A DNA stretch of 64,000 bases from Scatophagus argus (GCF_020382885.2 NC_058515.1:11825223-11889222), one strand, 5' to 3'. Counted from the stretch's first letter, positions 1 to 25,519 are shown. Numbers and translations are program-made. Notes: a model not told the origin generated them from the sequence alone.

Positions 1-12785
<12,785 letters not shown>

Positions 12786-13277
12786 TTAGCAACGCGCCGG
12801 TGCCCTGGATGATAAGGAGGCAGGGAGGGGAGTGGTGGAGATATACACACCGGGTTTGTGAGGACGCTAGATTATAGAGGCTACAAGGTGAACAGTCAGT
12901 CAGGTATACTGATGAGTAGGTTAGTTTATTAACAGGCATACTGATGAACATTAAACAGGAAAAACAGAAGGACACACACCGCAAGAAAATCACAAACAGT
13001 CACCAGAGTTTAGCACAAGCATTCAAGTTTGGAGAATAAGACAACTGGTGCCTTCGCTGTGCAGAAGTATCAGCTACATATTCACAGGCGGATAACCTTG
13101 AGACTGTAGGGACAACCTGACAGAAACACTGTGACTGCAGGAGGGCGGTGGAAGATCAAGTAAAACAAAAAGGGAAGGAGGTGTGGGCAGAATGAGAGAG
13201 CAGGGGTACAGACGATCCATTAGAGTTCCAGATGAATGCGGCCTGTCAGGGGGCCTGAGATGGAGAGCGAGAGGTTG

Positions 13278-13302
13278 GATGATGATGATGATGATGATGA
13301 TA
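13278..13302. repeat. (GAT)n trinucleotide repeat
   Basis: About eight GAT units in clcn3 intron 1. Confidence 0.9.
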
Positions 13303-16300
13303 ATGAAATAAAGTAACCTAATGAGCCCCACAGCTGCAATGAGGTGGAATGATTTAGAACAAATATTTAGATCGCATGAACACAGATGCAAGGAAAAAAG
13401 ACATTTGGACCTGATCAATAAATCTAATAGGACAAAAACTATCAGCCCCACCTGCTATAAAAGCCAACATCTCAATCAACTTGCCAGCATTCTTCCATCA
13501 GTCAATTCTATTTGCACCGTTTTATTTCACAGTAATTTCAGAATTATTTCCAAATTTCTTCCATAAAATAACCACGTAATCTCTAAGAATAGAGAAAATG
13601 GAGAGTGATAGAATAAATTATTAAACTTTTATTTAATTTGATCGCTTCCTTTCGACAATACATGAAATTTCACGACATTTGATGTTGAACGCTCTGTTCG
13701 CTGCACAGACAGGTGGCGTATTTATAAAATGAGGGATTAAAATGGCACACGGACATCCTTCTGTACAATGAGAGGATGATTCTGATGACAATAACACTGC
13801 TGGACCAAAGACAGCAGCGGTGCGTCAACACACAGCGCCTCACCTCTGCTCAAATATCACCCCCCTGTGGAGAACGTGGAAACTACACCAGAATCAGTTC
13901 TCGCAAACGTGACTCGGGTGGTGACAGTTGGGACCTGAAATGATCATCACAGGCCAGGCACAATGACAGACCAAGGACTCCCGAAGATTACGGATAAGAT
14001 ATTCATATGAATATCAGCCTCGATGAATGATGAGTCACAAAGCAATGAAGAAAAAGAGAGGAAAAGAGTTTAGGAGAAGGACAGACAATTAATGTGTCCT
14101 GTTTCTGCAGCCTGACTGCTCTTCTCTAATCCTTTACAGTCTGACAGGTGACTCTATGTTCCTCCATATCTCTGTGACAAAAGACTCAGGCCTAATAGAT
14201 TTTTAAGCTCCCTCCATATCAACCTGAATGGATTTGGTTTCCTACTTTAAAACTTCTACAGACTTTGAAAAGTGACATTCATGAAAGTCCACAGTTACGA
14301 AAACAAAAAAAAAAAGGGGAAGTGAAAAAAAGAAAAAGCTGGAGTCAGCTCAATCAATTACAGAGGTGGATTTCTCTAAAACCGTGAAAAGTGCTTTTGT
14401 AACAAAAAGATTACAGCAAGGGTTCATGGAAAGAAGTGAATGCCAAAGCAGGTGAAGAGAAAATGTACTTTCACTGTTTGAGGATCTCAGCAAGAGATGA
14501 AGAGCTTTAAAAGAAATAGTGTGTTTCAGAATGAAGCAAACATTTTAAAAATCTCAAATCTGTACATTAATAAAAAATCAAAAAAGCATTAAATATTTGA
14601 CTCACCAGCAAACACCAATGCTATGTGCTTTCTGTCTAATGTCTGCCTTCAGAGAGTGAATCAAGCAGAGAACTGCTGCTGTGCTGCTGTCTCTGGGTTG
14701 AGTCTGTCAAACGTGTTTGCATGTCCGGTTGCGCCGCATGCTTTTGAAGGTTCGGTTACTAGCGAGCGGGCATCCCGTCGTGTCTCCAATGTCTCGGCCT
14801 ACCGGGGAGGCAGGAGGTCTGCCAGCCAACCACAGGAACAAAGACAGACACCACACAGGGATAAAGCACTAGGCTACAATCACAAAACTATTGTCAGTTT
14901 TGTAAACTCACAATAAAATTCGGTCTGCACTTTTGAGGCTGATATCATTATCAATATTTTACTTTTAGGAGACAAAATTTGCTTTAACCTAAATATATAC
15001 CACAAACAAACTATTTTTAAAGTATCCCTTCATTTTTTGAAATACTGTGATGATGATCTGTAGTGAGTCGGCCACTTTATCTTTGGCAGTTCTGTACTGC
15101 AACTGGCTGATTAATATCCAGTAAGCTAATGTAAGCCCAAATAAGGCCCAGGCAACAGTGACGACCCTTTTCCTTTAGCTGTGGGGAACTGCAGCCTCAA
15201 CAAATAAATTTACACAATTTAGGATGATAGTAATACCCTATCCCTACTCAGCCTATCATAACCAAACGTTTTCTCTCCAATCACCAACAATGAAACTGAG
15301 GACCACTAATTCTCTCTGGTGAAAATGCTGTAATGTGAGACAAAAACTCTCCTCACAACAACAACAACCACACTGATTCACCAAGAAACAGGACTTCCCT
15401 TTGAGCTATATCAAATCAGCGTGGCCATGAATTCAATTTAGCTTGTCTGCAGGGTCAGTGTCGAGGCAGAGATCTTGTTGGTGAACTCATGCCCTGTCTT
15501 TGCCCTGTGAAGTCGAGTTACGCTGCACAATCATTGAGATGTGGCCCAGAGCACCAGACTGGCATTAAAACCATTCTGCTTAAACAAACCGAACTTCCTT
15601 TAGCTCTTTTGACTGCATGGACTCGAAAACTAAGCTTTTGTTGGTCGTTCTTGGATTTAAAGAGAAGACCCACATTAGCACAACAGGTGATGCTGCAAAT
15701 TCACACGGCAAATGCCTGTTTAAGGTGTGCAATTACCTTTTCAGACAGACAGCCCCAGTGTTAAACGAACTGTGCTGCTAGAGCCTCTTAACGGTGGTCT
15801 TTAGAAAGACTTGTCGTCTTTCCTTCTGTTTCTCTCTGCTGGTGACACTTGATAGCAGTAATTATGACAGCCTACTTTTTCATGTTTCCCCGCTTTCTTT
15901 GCAACAGTAATCAAAACAGCCTGCCAGGGAGACTTGAGTGTGTAAATTATTGGAGAGCTACTACCCAACGTGTCAGATTTCATTTCTCTGTCTGAGGATG
16001 TGGATAAGCAAAGGACAGGGAGGGGTGTGTGTGTGCGGACAGTCGATAACAGCAGTGTAATCAACAACGAGGTAACAAAACGTTGCACGTATCTTCCTCT
16101 GCCTGGTCACTATGGAGGTGTTGTCCTGACGGCTGTTGCTGGGCTGTGACTCAGCGTTTTTTTTTTTTGTTTCGTTTTGTTTTTTTTGTTCACCCTCCTG
16201 TTACCTGACGGGCTCACACCTCCTCCACTGACGGGGCCAATAAGTTGACACACATCCTTTACAAAAGGAAGGAGAGCGGTCGATATATATGGATCGCTTT

Positions 16301-17874
16301 GTAGCAACACCAGCCGCCATACAGCAGCTCCAACACAACAGGGAGCCAATCGCAGGACCGACTGCATCACTGACACTGACTAAGCGCTGAGGTTGTGCAG
16401 TCATGTGTTGATGTCACTTTGACAAAATAAGGACCACAGTGCAAATCCTCTGAATAAACTCTTCTCTTTACAATAAATGTCAGGTACTACATGGAGTAAT
16501 TACAGTTTTCAGTGGATGAGATTAGTAAGTGGTAATCTATTCATCTTGGTTCACTGAATTATAACAAATGCCCACTGCAATTTACCAGAGCTCAAAGTGA
16601 CTTTGAAAAATGTAATTTTTTTGGTCAAAATGTTCAGTTATATTTGATTTGAAACAAATAAAAAAAATAAAATCTGTGTGAAATTAAAAGCTAATTACAA
16701 AAAGCTAAAAAGCTGTCCTCCTATTCCGATGAAAGGATAAATCGCTTATTCAATGACATCCTTTTACATTGAAAAGACATGTTTGTGTGCCTCTACATTG
16801 TGCTGAAGGCTGTGCACTTTTTTTTCATTTTGGTTATTGTGAACTCATAACTCGGCTGTCTTATTGTTATTCTTACAGGCAAACATTTACTTTTTAGCTT
16901 CTGATCACAATAATTAATTTATCCTAAAAAATAACAGGCTAATTACTAGTGAAATGACCGTTGGCTGCAACTTGAGATGACTGAGTAGGATGGAGACATG
17001 GACATCATGCAAAAATTACAAAATGAATACTGAAAGATGAATAAAACATGTCTGATCTGGCCTGCAGCGAAAGTAAAAGAGAAGCAGCCATTCAAGAGAG
17101 CCTTCTGTGGGTGTGTGTGTCTTTCTCAGCTATCGATTTCATCCAGCCTACGCCAGTCTGAGAACACCATTTCGCTTGTGAGACAGCAATGGACACATCC
17201 CATAATGTTTAAAAAAAAAAAGAGAAGGAAATCCTAATTCAACATCCACCAGATCAGTGTTGGTTTCAAGTTCATGAAGGTATCTCAACATGCGACAATT
17301 GTGTGCTGCTGATCAATGAGGAAGATCAGGTCTCACATCTCATTATGATCATGTCATAATCATATGACCCCCTGCTTCTGAGATTACCTGTCATATACAA
17401 ACGGGGGGGGGTTAACCACTTTAATGTGACGTCTCACTGTCCCACTGTGAATGAAACTCTGAGGCCATGCTTAACAGAAGGAAGGGAAACACTCCAGACA
17501 AACATAACACAATCAGGAGCGCTGATTAAACCAGCAACGATAGCAAATCAAATAAGGAGCGTTGCAGCGCCTATGAGTTGACCTGCTGTAACCTCTGGGG
17601 GGAAAGTGTAAAAGATGCCAGAGACTCTTGACTGTGCATTGAGAGGACAGCCGGATAATCATAAATCATAAATATACAACTGAATACCTAAGAGAGAACA
17701 GTTAACAGCAGGGAAACATTAACTTGGGTGTACTCGGGTACATATGTACAATCCCCTGACCTCGGCATGTTGGACATGCAAAATGAGGGAGGGTTTACAT
17801 CTGTTGTGTGGTTTATATGACTGTGAGCTAAATATCTTCGGACGCCCATGTAGACTAAATTATTTTAATTATAG

Positions 17875-17960
17875 GATGTAGTCAAGTCAACTGAGTTTTA
17901 TTTCTATAGGTACAAAATTACATATTATCAGGCCCCAGCCAAAGTGACTTACTTATTTCT
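17875..17960 (+). mobile_element. Degenerate teleost interspersed-repeat tail
   Basis: The segment contains TCAAGTCAACTGAGTTTTAT followed by TTCTATAGG, resembling the very common fish repeat that reads TCAAGTCAACTTTATTTATA. The copy is short and decayed, and I could not define its ends or its family. Confidence 0.4.
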
Positions 17961-19134
17961 GCGTTTATTTAATACCACAAAATTTCAGTATCAGAAAAAT
18001 GTTAGGACTTTGATAAAGATTTGTTTTCATGAGTATTTTGAATGCAGGAACAGGCAAATTCAATTTACAATTACAATATGTGTGGCAGTTGTTCACACTA
18101 CATACTTGTCTCTACACAGATAAACATCAATTTACAATCACAATAAACAGCTTTTATATATATATATTGAAACTACTTAATTTATCCATGAAACAGTCCA
18201 GAAATTATTCAGTTTACAATAAGAGGGGACTGAGCAAACAAACTGTGCCTGTAACAAGTGAAATTTTGGCATTTCCGCCAAAAATGACTTAATCAACGAA
18301 TGCATTTCAAAATAAATTACTGAATAATTTTCTGTCGACTAACTGATTCATCGACTAATCATGTGAGCGCTATAGTGAAGGCCAACGAACAGCATGATGA
18401 GCCATGTTGTGTTGTTTTCAGGCGATATTCACAACTTAATTAAAAAAAAAAGAAGAAGAAGAAGAAGAACCAGTCAAGGCAAACCAAAATACTTTCATAA
18501 GTTACACCCCTTACATTTAGTGGCAGGATGTGAAGAAGATATAACCAACCTTGAATTTCAGTGCTAACAATGAAACAACCAAAAACCATGCCAGAGCCAG
18601 CGTGGCAATACAACCTCACACAGTCCTTCCCAACAGTTAGCCGTGCGTGCATTGACGTTACATCTGCATGACATGGTGAAAATGGCCACAAAAAAGGCAA
18701 AGCAAAAGCGAACTGTTTGCATGCAGCTCTACGTTCACCCAGCCTCACTTCCCCTCCCCCTTGAACGCAGAAGAAGGCCACCAAAGCGCCAAATGAACCA
18801 GGCAAATACATTCAGACATGCACACAGGCTAACTGAGAATATTCCACTGAATTCACTCAAACTGCAGGAGTGCAAGCTAGCATGGAGGCTAGCTAGGAAG
18901 CAAGCTAGCACCTGTTCGGGCAGCGAGGAGGATGGGAAATCAACCTGTGAGCTCACTGAATAGGAGGATGGATGGATGGATGGACGGTTGGATAGGTGGA
19001 TGGCCTCGGATGATAAAACACACTCAAACACACAGACACACACCTTTATTCTATAACACAAATCAAGCTAACCGTCATTAACCTCCAACTTAAATCTGAC
19101 AACAACAAAAAACAAATAAACACAAGCAACGTAC

Positions 19135-19400
19135 CTTCCTGATGCCTCAAATCCAGCTCGGACACGACAATTCATCCTTTTCCTGAGCTGAAGCGAGGAT
19201 TTTGTTTCCTTACACGAATGGGTCTGACATTCCCCTCATCATGATGGTGTTTTCTTTTTTCAGTCCCATTCCTGTGTCAAGTGACGCTCACTTCCTGTTT
19301 CCCATCCGAGCGGCGGCGGCGGCAGCGGCGGCAGCGGCGGACAGCTCCCACCACCCACAGTCTGTGATAGTAAAGCAGGCAGGAAGGAGAGAAACTGATC
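19135..19400 (-). other. clcn3: Probable non-coding first exon and promoter of clcn3
   Basis: A strong minus-strand donor (AGGAAG|GTACGT, junction at 19134/19135) ends a GC-rich stretch that contains an interrupted CGG/CAG repeat at about 19310-19340. There is no substantial coding frame on the minus strand. Its position upstream of the MESEQL exon, which needs a 5' partner, makes it the likely first exon of the long clcn3 transcript. The upper boundary is a guess. Confidence 0.5.
19310..19340. repeat. Interrupted CGG repeat
   Basis: CGG units interrupted by CAG-type units within the presumed 5'UTR exon of clcn3. On the transcript strand it reads as CCG with CTG interruptions. Confidence 0.85.
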
Positions 19401-20560
19401 AATTATTCATCCGGTGACTGCAATCAAAAGGCCGGGACACGAGTTAGAAATGACCAGCTGTGCTCTGCTGAATCAATTAGTTTATTGAGTTAGTTCACTG
19501 ACGAATGGAAAACTTTATTATGTTATTTATCAGGACATTTCTTTATGCTTTTATACATTTTATTTCTGCTAAATAATGATTGGAAATAGAAATAAAGTGA
19601 CTTTTGGTTCAGCTGTTCAATTCCAAAAGATAGAGATAGATAGATACTTTATTTATCCCAAGGAAAATCCAAGCTCATAAATAAATAGAAGCTCACAGTG
19701 GAGCCTTCTGACAAATGTTCTACAGATATGTAACATATATATTTTCATATACTTTTTCATTTTCTGTATTTATGAAATACATACCAAAGCAAATTCCTTC
19801 TATATGAAGCATATTTTAATTTAAAAATCAAGGGTGTTATTGTCAGGCCTTCTGAAGCAAAGGTATGATGATTTAAGCTTTGTAGAGAAAGAGTTTCTGG
19901 GTGCCAGTGGAAAGATTTTCCCATCACTTGATTTATTATCTGATATCATCATTTTGCATCTTAAAGACAGTGTTACCATCAAGCAAACCAACTGATTCCT
20001 ATTGGAAGCAAAAGACAAACAAATGTGATTTTTTTTTTCAAAATGTTTCAGTTTATAATCTTTCAGTAAACAGATTGTGATTTAAACAATACAGCTGAAT
20101 TTGTACATTTCCATTCAGTACCACAGATCAACAGATATCAGTAATTTCATTTGCAGGAATGTTTTACTGTACGGTTTTTTCATTTCCTCCTGTTTCTCAC
20201 ATTCTTATTGCCCAACAGTGCCATCTATTGACCACTATTAGTAATATCTCATCTGATCTGGTCTGAGCTGATTTTTTTTAAACTAGAATAGAGAAAAATG
20301 TAACTTTTTAACTAGAAATAAGATAATCTACTGTAGTGATGACAAATGGCTCAAATGTTAAACCAGAGCAGCTGAGGGGGAAACAAAAGAAGTGTTGGCT
20401 GATGTCTGCTTTAGCCATAACAAGTAGCTCCAATGCTCAACAGCTCAGAATAACAACTCCATATTAACACTTCCCTGATATTTATTCACTAAAATCTTCA
20501 TTTGACAAGAATGTATGCTTCTTTCCTCTCACAGTATACTAAAATAACTACCAAGCTAAA
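19401..20560. other. Intergenic spacer between clcn3 and nit1
   Basis: AT-rich spacer from the presumed clcn3 promoter to the 3' end of nit1. Both genes are on the minus strand, so this is downstream of nit1 and upstream of clcn3. Apart from the retroposon tail at 19626, I see no gene or structured element. Confidence 0.6.
19626..19670 (-). mobile_element. Retroposon 3'-tail-like fragment with GATA repeat
   Basis: A short (GATA)n run is followed by TACTTTATTTATCCCAAGG, the reverse-strand form of the 3' end seen in many teleost non-LTR elements (TACTTTATTGATCCC). Only the terminus is present. A related fragment in the opposite orientation lies at about 22671-22706. Confidence 0.4.
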
Positions 20561-20563
20561 ATT

Positions 20564-20569
20564 TATTTC
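20564..20569 (-). terminator. nit1 polyadenylation signal candidate
   Basis: AATAAA on the minus strand about 250 bases past the nit1 stop. Another AATAAA at 20697-20702 is closer to the stop, and either or both could be used. Confidence 0.45.
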
Positions 20570-20814
20570 TGTTTTGATCTCCAATTAATAAAATCACTTG
20601 AAGTGCTCCTGACGCAGTATGGTAGAAAGCTAAACAGCGTGAAATAAAAGTTATATTTTTGAAATATGACCCTGGATCCCCCTTCAAATGCAATACTTTA
20701 TTAGCTAGTCTCCTGTAAGATATTTGTCCCTGTAAGACATTACTGAAACACAACATCCTGTTTAGTTTGTTGCCTGTAATTGCTGTCCCTTCTGTGACTT
20801 TGAACCTCTCGTAG

Positions 20815-22957
20815 TCAAGCCGTCTGCAGACTGTGATAGAAACCAGTGTCTCTGCGGTGCTGTCGAACCGGCATGTTCCTCCTGGTGCTTCTAACCTTCT
20901 CCAGGTCAATCTCCACCAGCACCATGCCTGGCTTTTCCCCTCCACAGTCGCCCAGCACCTCACCCCAGGGGTCCACCGCCAAGGCATGGCCGTACGACGA
21001 GCGCTTGGCGTGGTGCTGGCCGACCTGCGCCGCCGCCAGAACAAAACACTGGGTCTCGATTGCCCGTGCGCGGAGTAACACCTGGGAATAAACACATGAG
21101 GTTTGTGCCTGCTGGGCTTTATACAGTACATTAGCCTACTCTGAGTAAACAGCCAGTTGTCTTATCATGACTCTCAGTGAATCCTACCTCCCAGTGAGCA
21201 GCTCCTGTTGCTACAGTGAAGGCAGATGGGTATGTCAGAATCTCAGCCTCATGTCTTTGCAGGGCCAGCGAAAGGTCAGGGAATCTCAGATCATAACAGA
21301 TGCCCAGGCCAACCTGTGGCAACAATATAAAAGTGGTTAAAACAAGAAGACAAACACACAGGCCTACTTGGTGAGGATTATTATCTCATGAAATGACACC
21401 TTGCCGATGGGAGTTTGGACTGGAGACACCAGGGAGGGTCCTGGGATGGTGAAGGCACTTTCTTTAAGGGAAACACCTTTTCCTGGCAGCTCCACATCAA
21501 ACAAATGGGACTTCCTGTAGACTGAAATTATGTCGCCTGTGGGTGTAATGACAGTGTGTCCGTGTGAGCGTGCATTTGTGCATCACAAAAAGAATCATCA
21601 GGGGGAAAACACGGACGTCGTGGTCATAAAAATCAACAAATATGAGTGCACTACTGTGTGTGCAAGAAATCATTCAGTGGGCAGCACCTTTATCATTAAT
21701 TATGACGTGAGTGTTGTAGATTCGTCTGTCAGACTCCCAGTCGTGCCCTCGTTCATGAAATCCTCCAAGAGACAGCCACACTTCCGACTTCCTGGAAGAA
21801 GATGGAGAAGTTAAGATGCCTGTAGGAATCATAAATAAGGCTCCATATTTCTTCACATGAAACACAGAGCCTGGATTTACATTCATTTTAAAAAGCAGGA
21901 GCAGACATCCTGTAAAGGTACATATTTAAACCAAGTTACCATAAACCTACTGAGCCAAGTCACAAAGCCAACATTATATTTTGCCTCAAGAAAAGGAGAA
22001 GCAAAATAAAATGCTGGCTCTGAATATTTTTCACCAACAAAACTTTGCTTTGACAGAGCCAATTTATTTGCAAACAAAATGGAACTTTGCAAGAGTAATT
22101 AATCTTTCGTCTACTAAAAAAAGAGCTTCCAGCAGCAAAGGACTGAATATACTTTTCCACTGATGTCAGGAAGCCAAGTTAAATACACAAGACACCTGAG
22201 CTATGAGAACATTTCCTTGGAGTGGAAAATAAGAAAACTCTGTCCACCTGGCCAGCTGAGTATATTGAGAGATCGTGTCTCCTGTCAGGCTCTCAGACAG
22301 CGACAGTGTCTCCTCTTGACTAGATCCAATGTAATCAAAGGCCTCAGGCAGGAAGACCATGCTAGCCCCTCGCTCCTTGGCTTCCTCCACGAGACGTTTA
22401 CAGGTAGAAAAGTTGGCCTCTTTGTCCTGTGTGGCTGTCATCTGACACACTGCAGCCACTGGGTGACACGAAGTCGACATCCTGCGCAGAGAAGAGGTTC
22501 TTGTTAGATCCGAGTAACAGAAGCTGAGTGCCAGGCAAAGAGGGTCAGGTTGACCATGGTTGATCATTAACTGCACTAGTTAGTCTGTTATATATCACGG
22601 TATAATACAGTACAGCTTGCAATCACTGTGAGCTTACAGGATATGGGGGTATTTAAATCATTCTCATTAACCAATTTCCCCCAAAGATAAATAAAGTGTT
22701 CTGATTCAAAACCAATATCAGAACTAAAATTCACTTTATTCATGCTCCATCAACTGAATTGCCCAAATTTAAAATCACAACACAAATGTAGTCTTTGTTT
22801 TAGGTTTATAGAGTGCGAGCAGACAGCTATCAAAACGATACATTTTCTTGTATGAATAATAAACAGACCTGTTTTGCTGCTTGATGTGGTGTCTCCAAGC
22901 TTGACGAGAGGCCAGATGTTTTCCTGATGTTCTCAAAATGCACCTGACCGAGAGCAT
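20815..22957 (-). CDS. nit1: Nitrilase homolog 1, deaminated glutathione amidase
   Basis: Nit1 hydrolyses deaminated glutathione, a metabolite-repair reaction in cytosol and mitochondria. Six exons join in phase: 22869-22957, 22248-22481, 21688-21791, 21400-21536, 21188-21313 and 20815-21081, giving 318 residues, normal for the family. The nitrilase triad is intact: Glu76 in FLPEAF, Lys151 in YRKSHLFD and Cys194 in GICYDLRFP. Exon 1 encodes an Arg/Lys-rich, acid-free leader (MLSVRCILRTSGKH...) typical of mitochondrial import. Met31, at the start of exon 2 (MSTSCHP), could start a cytosolic form, as known for mammalian NIT1. SLGGFHERG and AHWE are further family motifs. It is head-to-head with pfdn2, the starts 461 bases apart. 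No defect is visible. Confidence 0.96.
22671..22706 (+). mobile_element. Retroposon 3'-tail-like fragment
   Basis: TTTCCCCCAAAGATAAATAA followed by AGTGTTCTG resembles the terminal segment of teleost LINE-type elements. It sits in nit1 intron 1. The fragment is too short to assign to a family. Confidence 0.35.
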
Positions 22958-23418
22958 TGGGCCAAGTAACCCACCCAGTGTTTCACCTTCCCTGTTTAGT
23001 CAGTGTTTGGTCATGTTAGCAGTTTGATTCAGTGTGTTCACTGTACAGTAGGAACGCCTTCTTTTTCTCTGTTCGTTATCACAGGGTAGAAACCAGCTGC
23101 AAGTCACACCACCCCCACCTGCTGGAGAGTATTTGTCTTTGTGTTGAGTGAGTCTGACTTTTAGTTTGCAAACAAAATATTCAGTCCATATTCCGGAAGA
23201 TTTTATGTTGCTTATTCCGCATTCAGAATATGGGTTGTCGGAAGTAGATAAGTAGGCGTCAGTCATAATTATATATTGCCATGAGACTTTTTCATTAACC
23301 GTCTTCATAATCTAAGGAGAAGAAATGCTACGAACTGGACCGCATTTCCACACAGGCACTCTTGTGAACCGACCCTACACATCCTGCCTGGGGTCCTTCT
23401 CAACAACACCCTTCCAAG
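22958..23418. promoter_or_regulatory. Shared bidirectional promoter region of nit1 and pfdn2
   Basis: The 461 bases between the divergent start codons must hold both transcription starts and 5'UTRs. No TATA box is evident next to either gene, and the pfdn2 start lies in an AAGATGGCAGCC context typical of YY1-type housekeeping starts. Human NIT1 and PFDN2 are also neighbours, so the arrangement is probably ancient. Confidence 0.6.
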
Positions 23419-25373
23419 ATGGCAGCCAACAGTAGCAGCACGGGTAGCAAATCCAGCAGCAGCGCCGGTGGAAAACAGTCTGGTCCAACAGCCGAACAGG
23501 TACCCTCACATCCACCTGGGGCTGCATTAATCGGCACACTCGTTGTTGTTGTTGCTCAGTCGTGTCGGGTCAAGTCAAAGCTGCTAATCTGACTCCCAGC
23601 TAGCCAAGGCTAATGTTAGCTTCCCCATCGCCATCATCCGGCTCTCATTCTGCTTTCTCACCATAAAACGTTACAGCAGAGCGAGCCACGGTGAGGTCTT
23701 TCATCTTAATAGCACTAAAACGAGACTGCCGCTGGATGGCTTCATAATTAACAGTTTCATAGGACACAGGTGCATTTAAAGTAGCACACACCTCAAGTGG
23801 GATGGTGTACTTGGCTGAATAGTAAGTCTTGTCCAGTTGAAGGCAGAGGGAGAAGCTATTTTTATCATTTAAGACCACCCAATCCTGTTTAACTAACGTC
23901 AAGGTACACCAAGTCCTATTCAGATCACTTCCTTAAGTAGTAATACCATTATGTAATACTCTGTCAAAAATGTATTTTGTAAAAGTGCAAAACTATAACA
24001 TTATTTTGCTTAGAATATTATAAGCAAGATATGCTGAAAGTCGGTCTCCACCAACCGTTTATGTTAATTTTTAATTTGTCTGCTGATTGTTTTCTTAAAT
24101 AATCAGTTATCCATCCATTACAGTTCCCTACAGCTCACATCGACACTTTCAGAATTGTTTCTGAATAATGTTCTGATGAATAACTGATGCATTAAGTAAC
24201 TAAACTAAAACAATGTGTCATGTTTTGTATTAAATCTGTAAAATCTGTCAAAACCTCTAAGTGATTAGTGATTAGTATTTACAACTGTCAGATAAATGTA
24301 ACAGACTTAAAGGTGTTAATATTTAAAATGGAAATACTGTACAGGGTTAACCCTAACCCACAGAGATAATCAGACTTATCAACAGCCATACATCCAATGT
24401 ATGTCAGTTATAAAGACGGACAATAAGAGCAGCAATTTTACATTTCACTCTGTAATTCATTTGCGTAATTGAAAAAAGACAAACATGTCCGACAGAAGTC
24501 TGTACTGTTGCTGACAGTGTGCTTTTGTGTGACAGGTGGTGGCAACATTTCAGAGGATGCGTCAGGAACAGCGCAATATGGCTTCTAAAGCCGCAGAGCT
24601 GGAGATGGATATCAACGAGCACAGGTTAGCGGCAGATGTTCCAAATCTGTGGAAAGAGACAGTCTCCTTACCAGACCAGAAAACTGACCAGCTAGTTGGA
24701 TCTTTTTAGATGGATTCATTTTTGTTTTCTGACACCTTTTTTTTTCCATCCAGCTTAGTAATTGACACCCTGAAGGATGTGGACCCTTCGAGGAAGTGCT
24801 TTCGTCTCGTAGGAGGAGTGTTGGTGGAGAGGACGGTGAAAGAAGTTCTTCCAGCCTTGGAAACCAACAAAGAACAGGTGATGATTCAGAAAAGAAAAGC
24901 AAATGTACTGGTACTTTAACTTTAAAAGACGCATGTGAAATGTGTTAACCTGGGAATGAAAGAACAAATGAACAAATACAAAGTGCGTTGGTGTGTCAAT
25001 ACTTTCAACGTTAACACTTTCGTCTACATATCTGTAGCATTGTAATGTAGTAATAACAATTACCTTCTTTCAATATATAAATTTAACATAACTTAAAATA
25101 AGTCAGAAGACAATTTCAGGCCCAAATCTAAGATTTCTTAGCAAAGATCTCACTCTCTTCCTTTTTTTTTCCCCTCTGCAGATCTCCAAAATAATCGAAA
25201 CCATCAACACACAGATGCAGACGAAAGGACGGGAGCTCACAGAGTACAGGGAACGCTACAACATCCGGCTGGTGGGGGAGGGCGAAGGAGAGTCACAAGG
25301 CCAGTCAGAGGCACCTTCCAGAGACAGCGAAGGAGGCGGGTCTAAAAGCGGAGCTGGCGTTTTAGTGTCATAA
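23419..25373 (+). CDS. pfdn2: Prefoldin subunit 2
   Basis: A beta-type subunit of the hexameric prefoldin chaperone, which hands unfolded actin and tubulin to the CCT chaperonin in the cytosol. Four exons join in phase: 23419-23499, 24536-24624, 24754-24877 and 25182-25373, giving 161 residues against about 154 in mammals. Diagnostic stretches are RMRQEQRNMASKAAELEMD (first helix), the central strand region RLVGGVLVERTVKEVLPALE, and NIRLVGEG after the second helix. The tail ends in GAGVLVS, as in the mammalian protein. The Ser/Gly-rich N-terminus (about 25 residues) and the acidic Ser/Gly-rich tail are disordered and account for the extra length. It shares an upstream region with nit1. Confidence 0.97.
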
Positions 25374-25459
25374 TTCATAACAATGGAACGCAACAGTTTG
25401 GCCTTATGATTTCTGGAGTACTGAAAACGTAGTTGGAAATCACAAAATCTCGGTTCAAA

Positions 25460-25465
25460 AATAAA
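25460..25465 (+). terminator. pfdn2 polyadenylation signal
   Basis: AATAAA 87 bases after the pfdn2 stop, followed within about 25 bases by a T-rich tract (25483-25516), a typical downstream element. Confidence 0.7.
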
Positions 25466-25519
25466 ACTTTTCACAGGACATCTTTTTTTTTGTTTTTGTT
25501 TTTGGTTTTTTTTTTTAAG

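Larger units (their letters stand above)
12805..19134. other. clcn3 intron 1
   Basis: About 6.3 kb separating the presumed non-coding exon from the MESEQL exon. It contains a (GAT)n run at about 13278-13302, a GAA run at 18452-18469, a GGAT run at 18965-18983 and a degenerate teleost repeat tail near 17875. No coding exon is recognised. A donor-like site at 16204 (minus, CAG|GTAACA) could mark another first exon, but nothing supports it. Confidence 0.55.

Noticed and set aside
13074-13451. 125-codon minus-strand frame
   Set aside because: It contains an isoleucine run from the GAT repeat, lies in a clcn3 intron and resembles no protein.
16201-16404. Minus-strand frame ending at a donor-like site (CAG|GTAACA) in clcn3 intron 1
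   Set aside because: It could be a third clcn3 first exon, but the peptide matches no known isoform and there is no other support.
18440-18811. 123-codon minus-strand frame
   Set aside because: It ends in poly-Phe from a GAA repeat, with no family features and no exon signals.
19202-19417. Open frame with a poly-alanine run on the plus strand
   Set aside because: It is a reading of the CGG-type repeat in the presumed clcn3 5'UTR, on the wrong strand and without splice signals or homology.
20833-21091. Plus-strand frames opposite nit1 exon 6
   Set aside because: These are antisense shadows of the nit1 coding exon.
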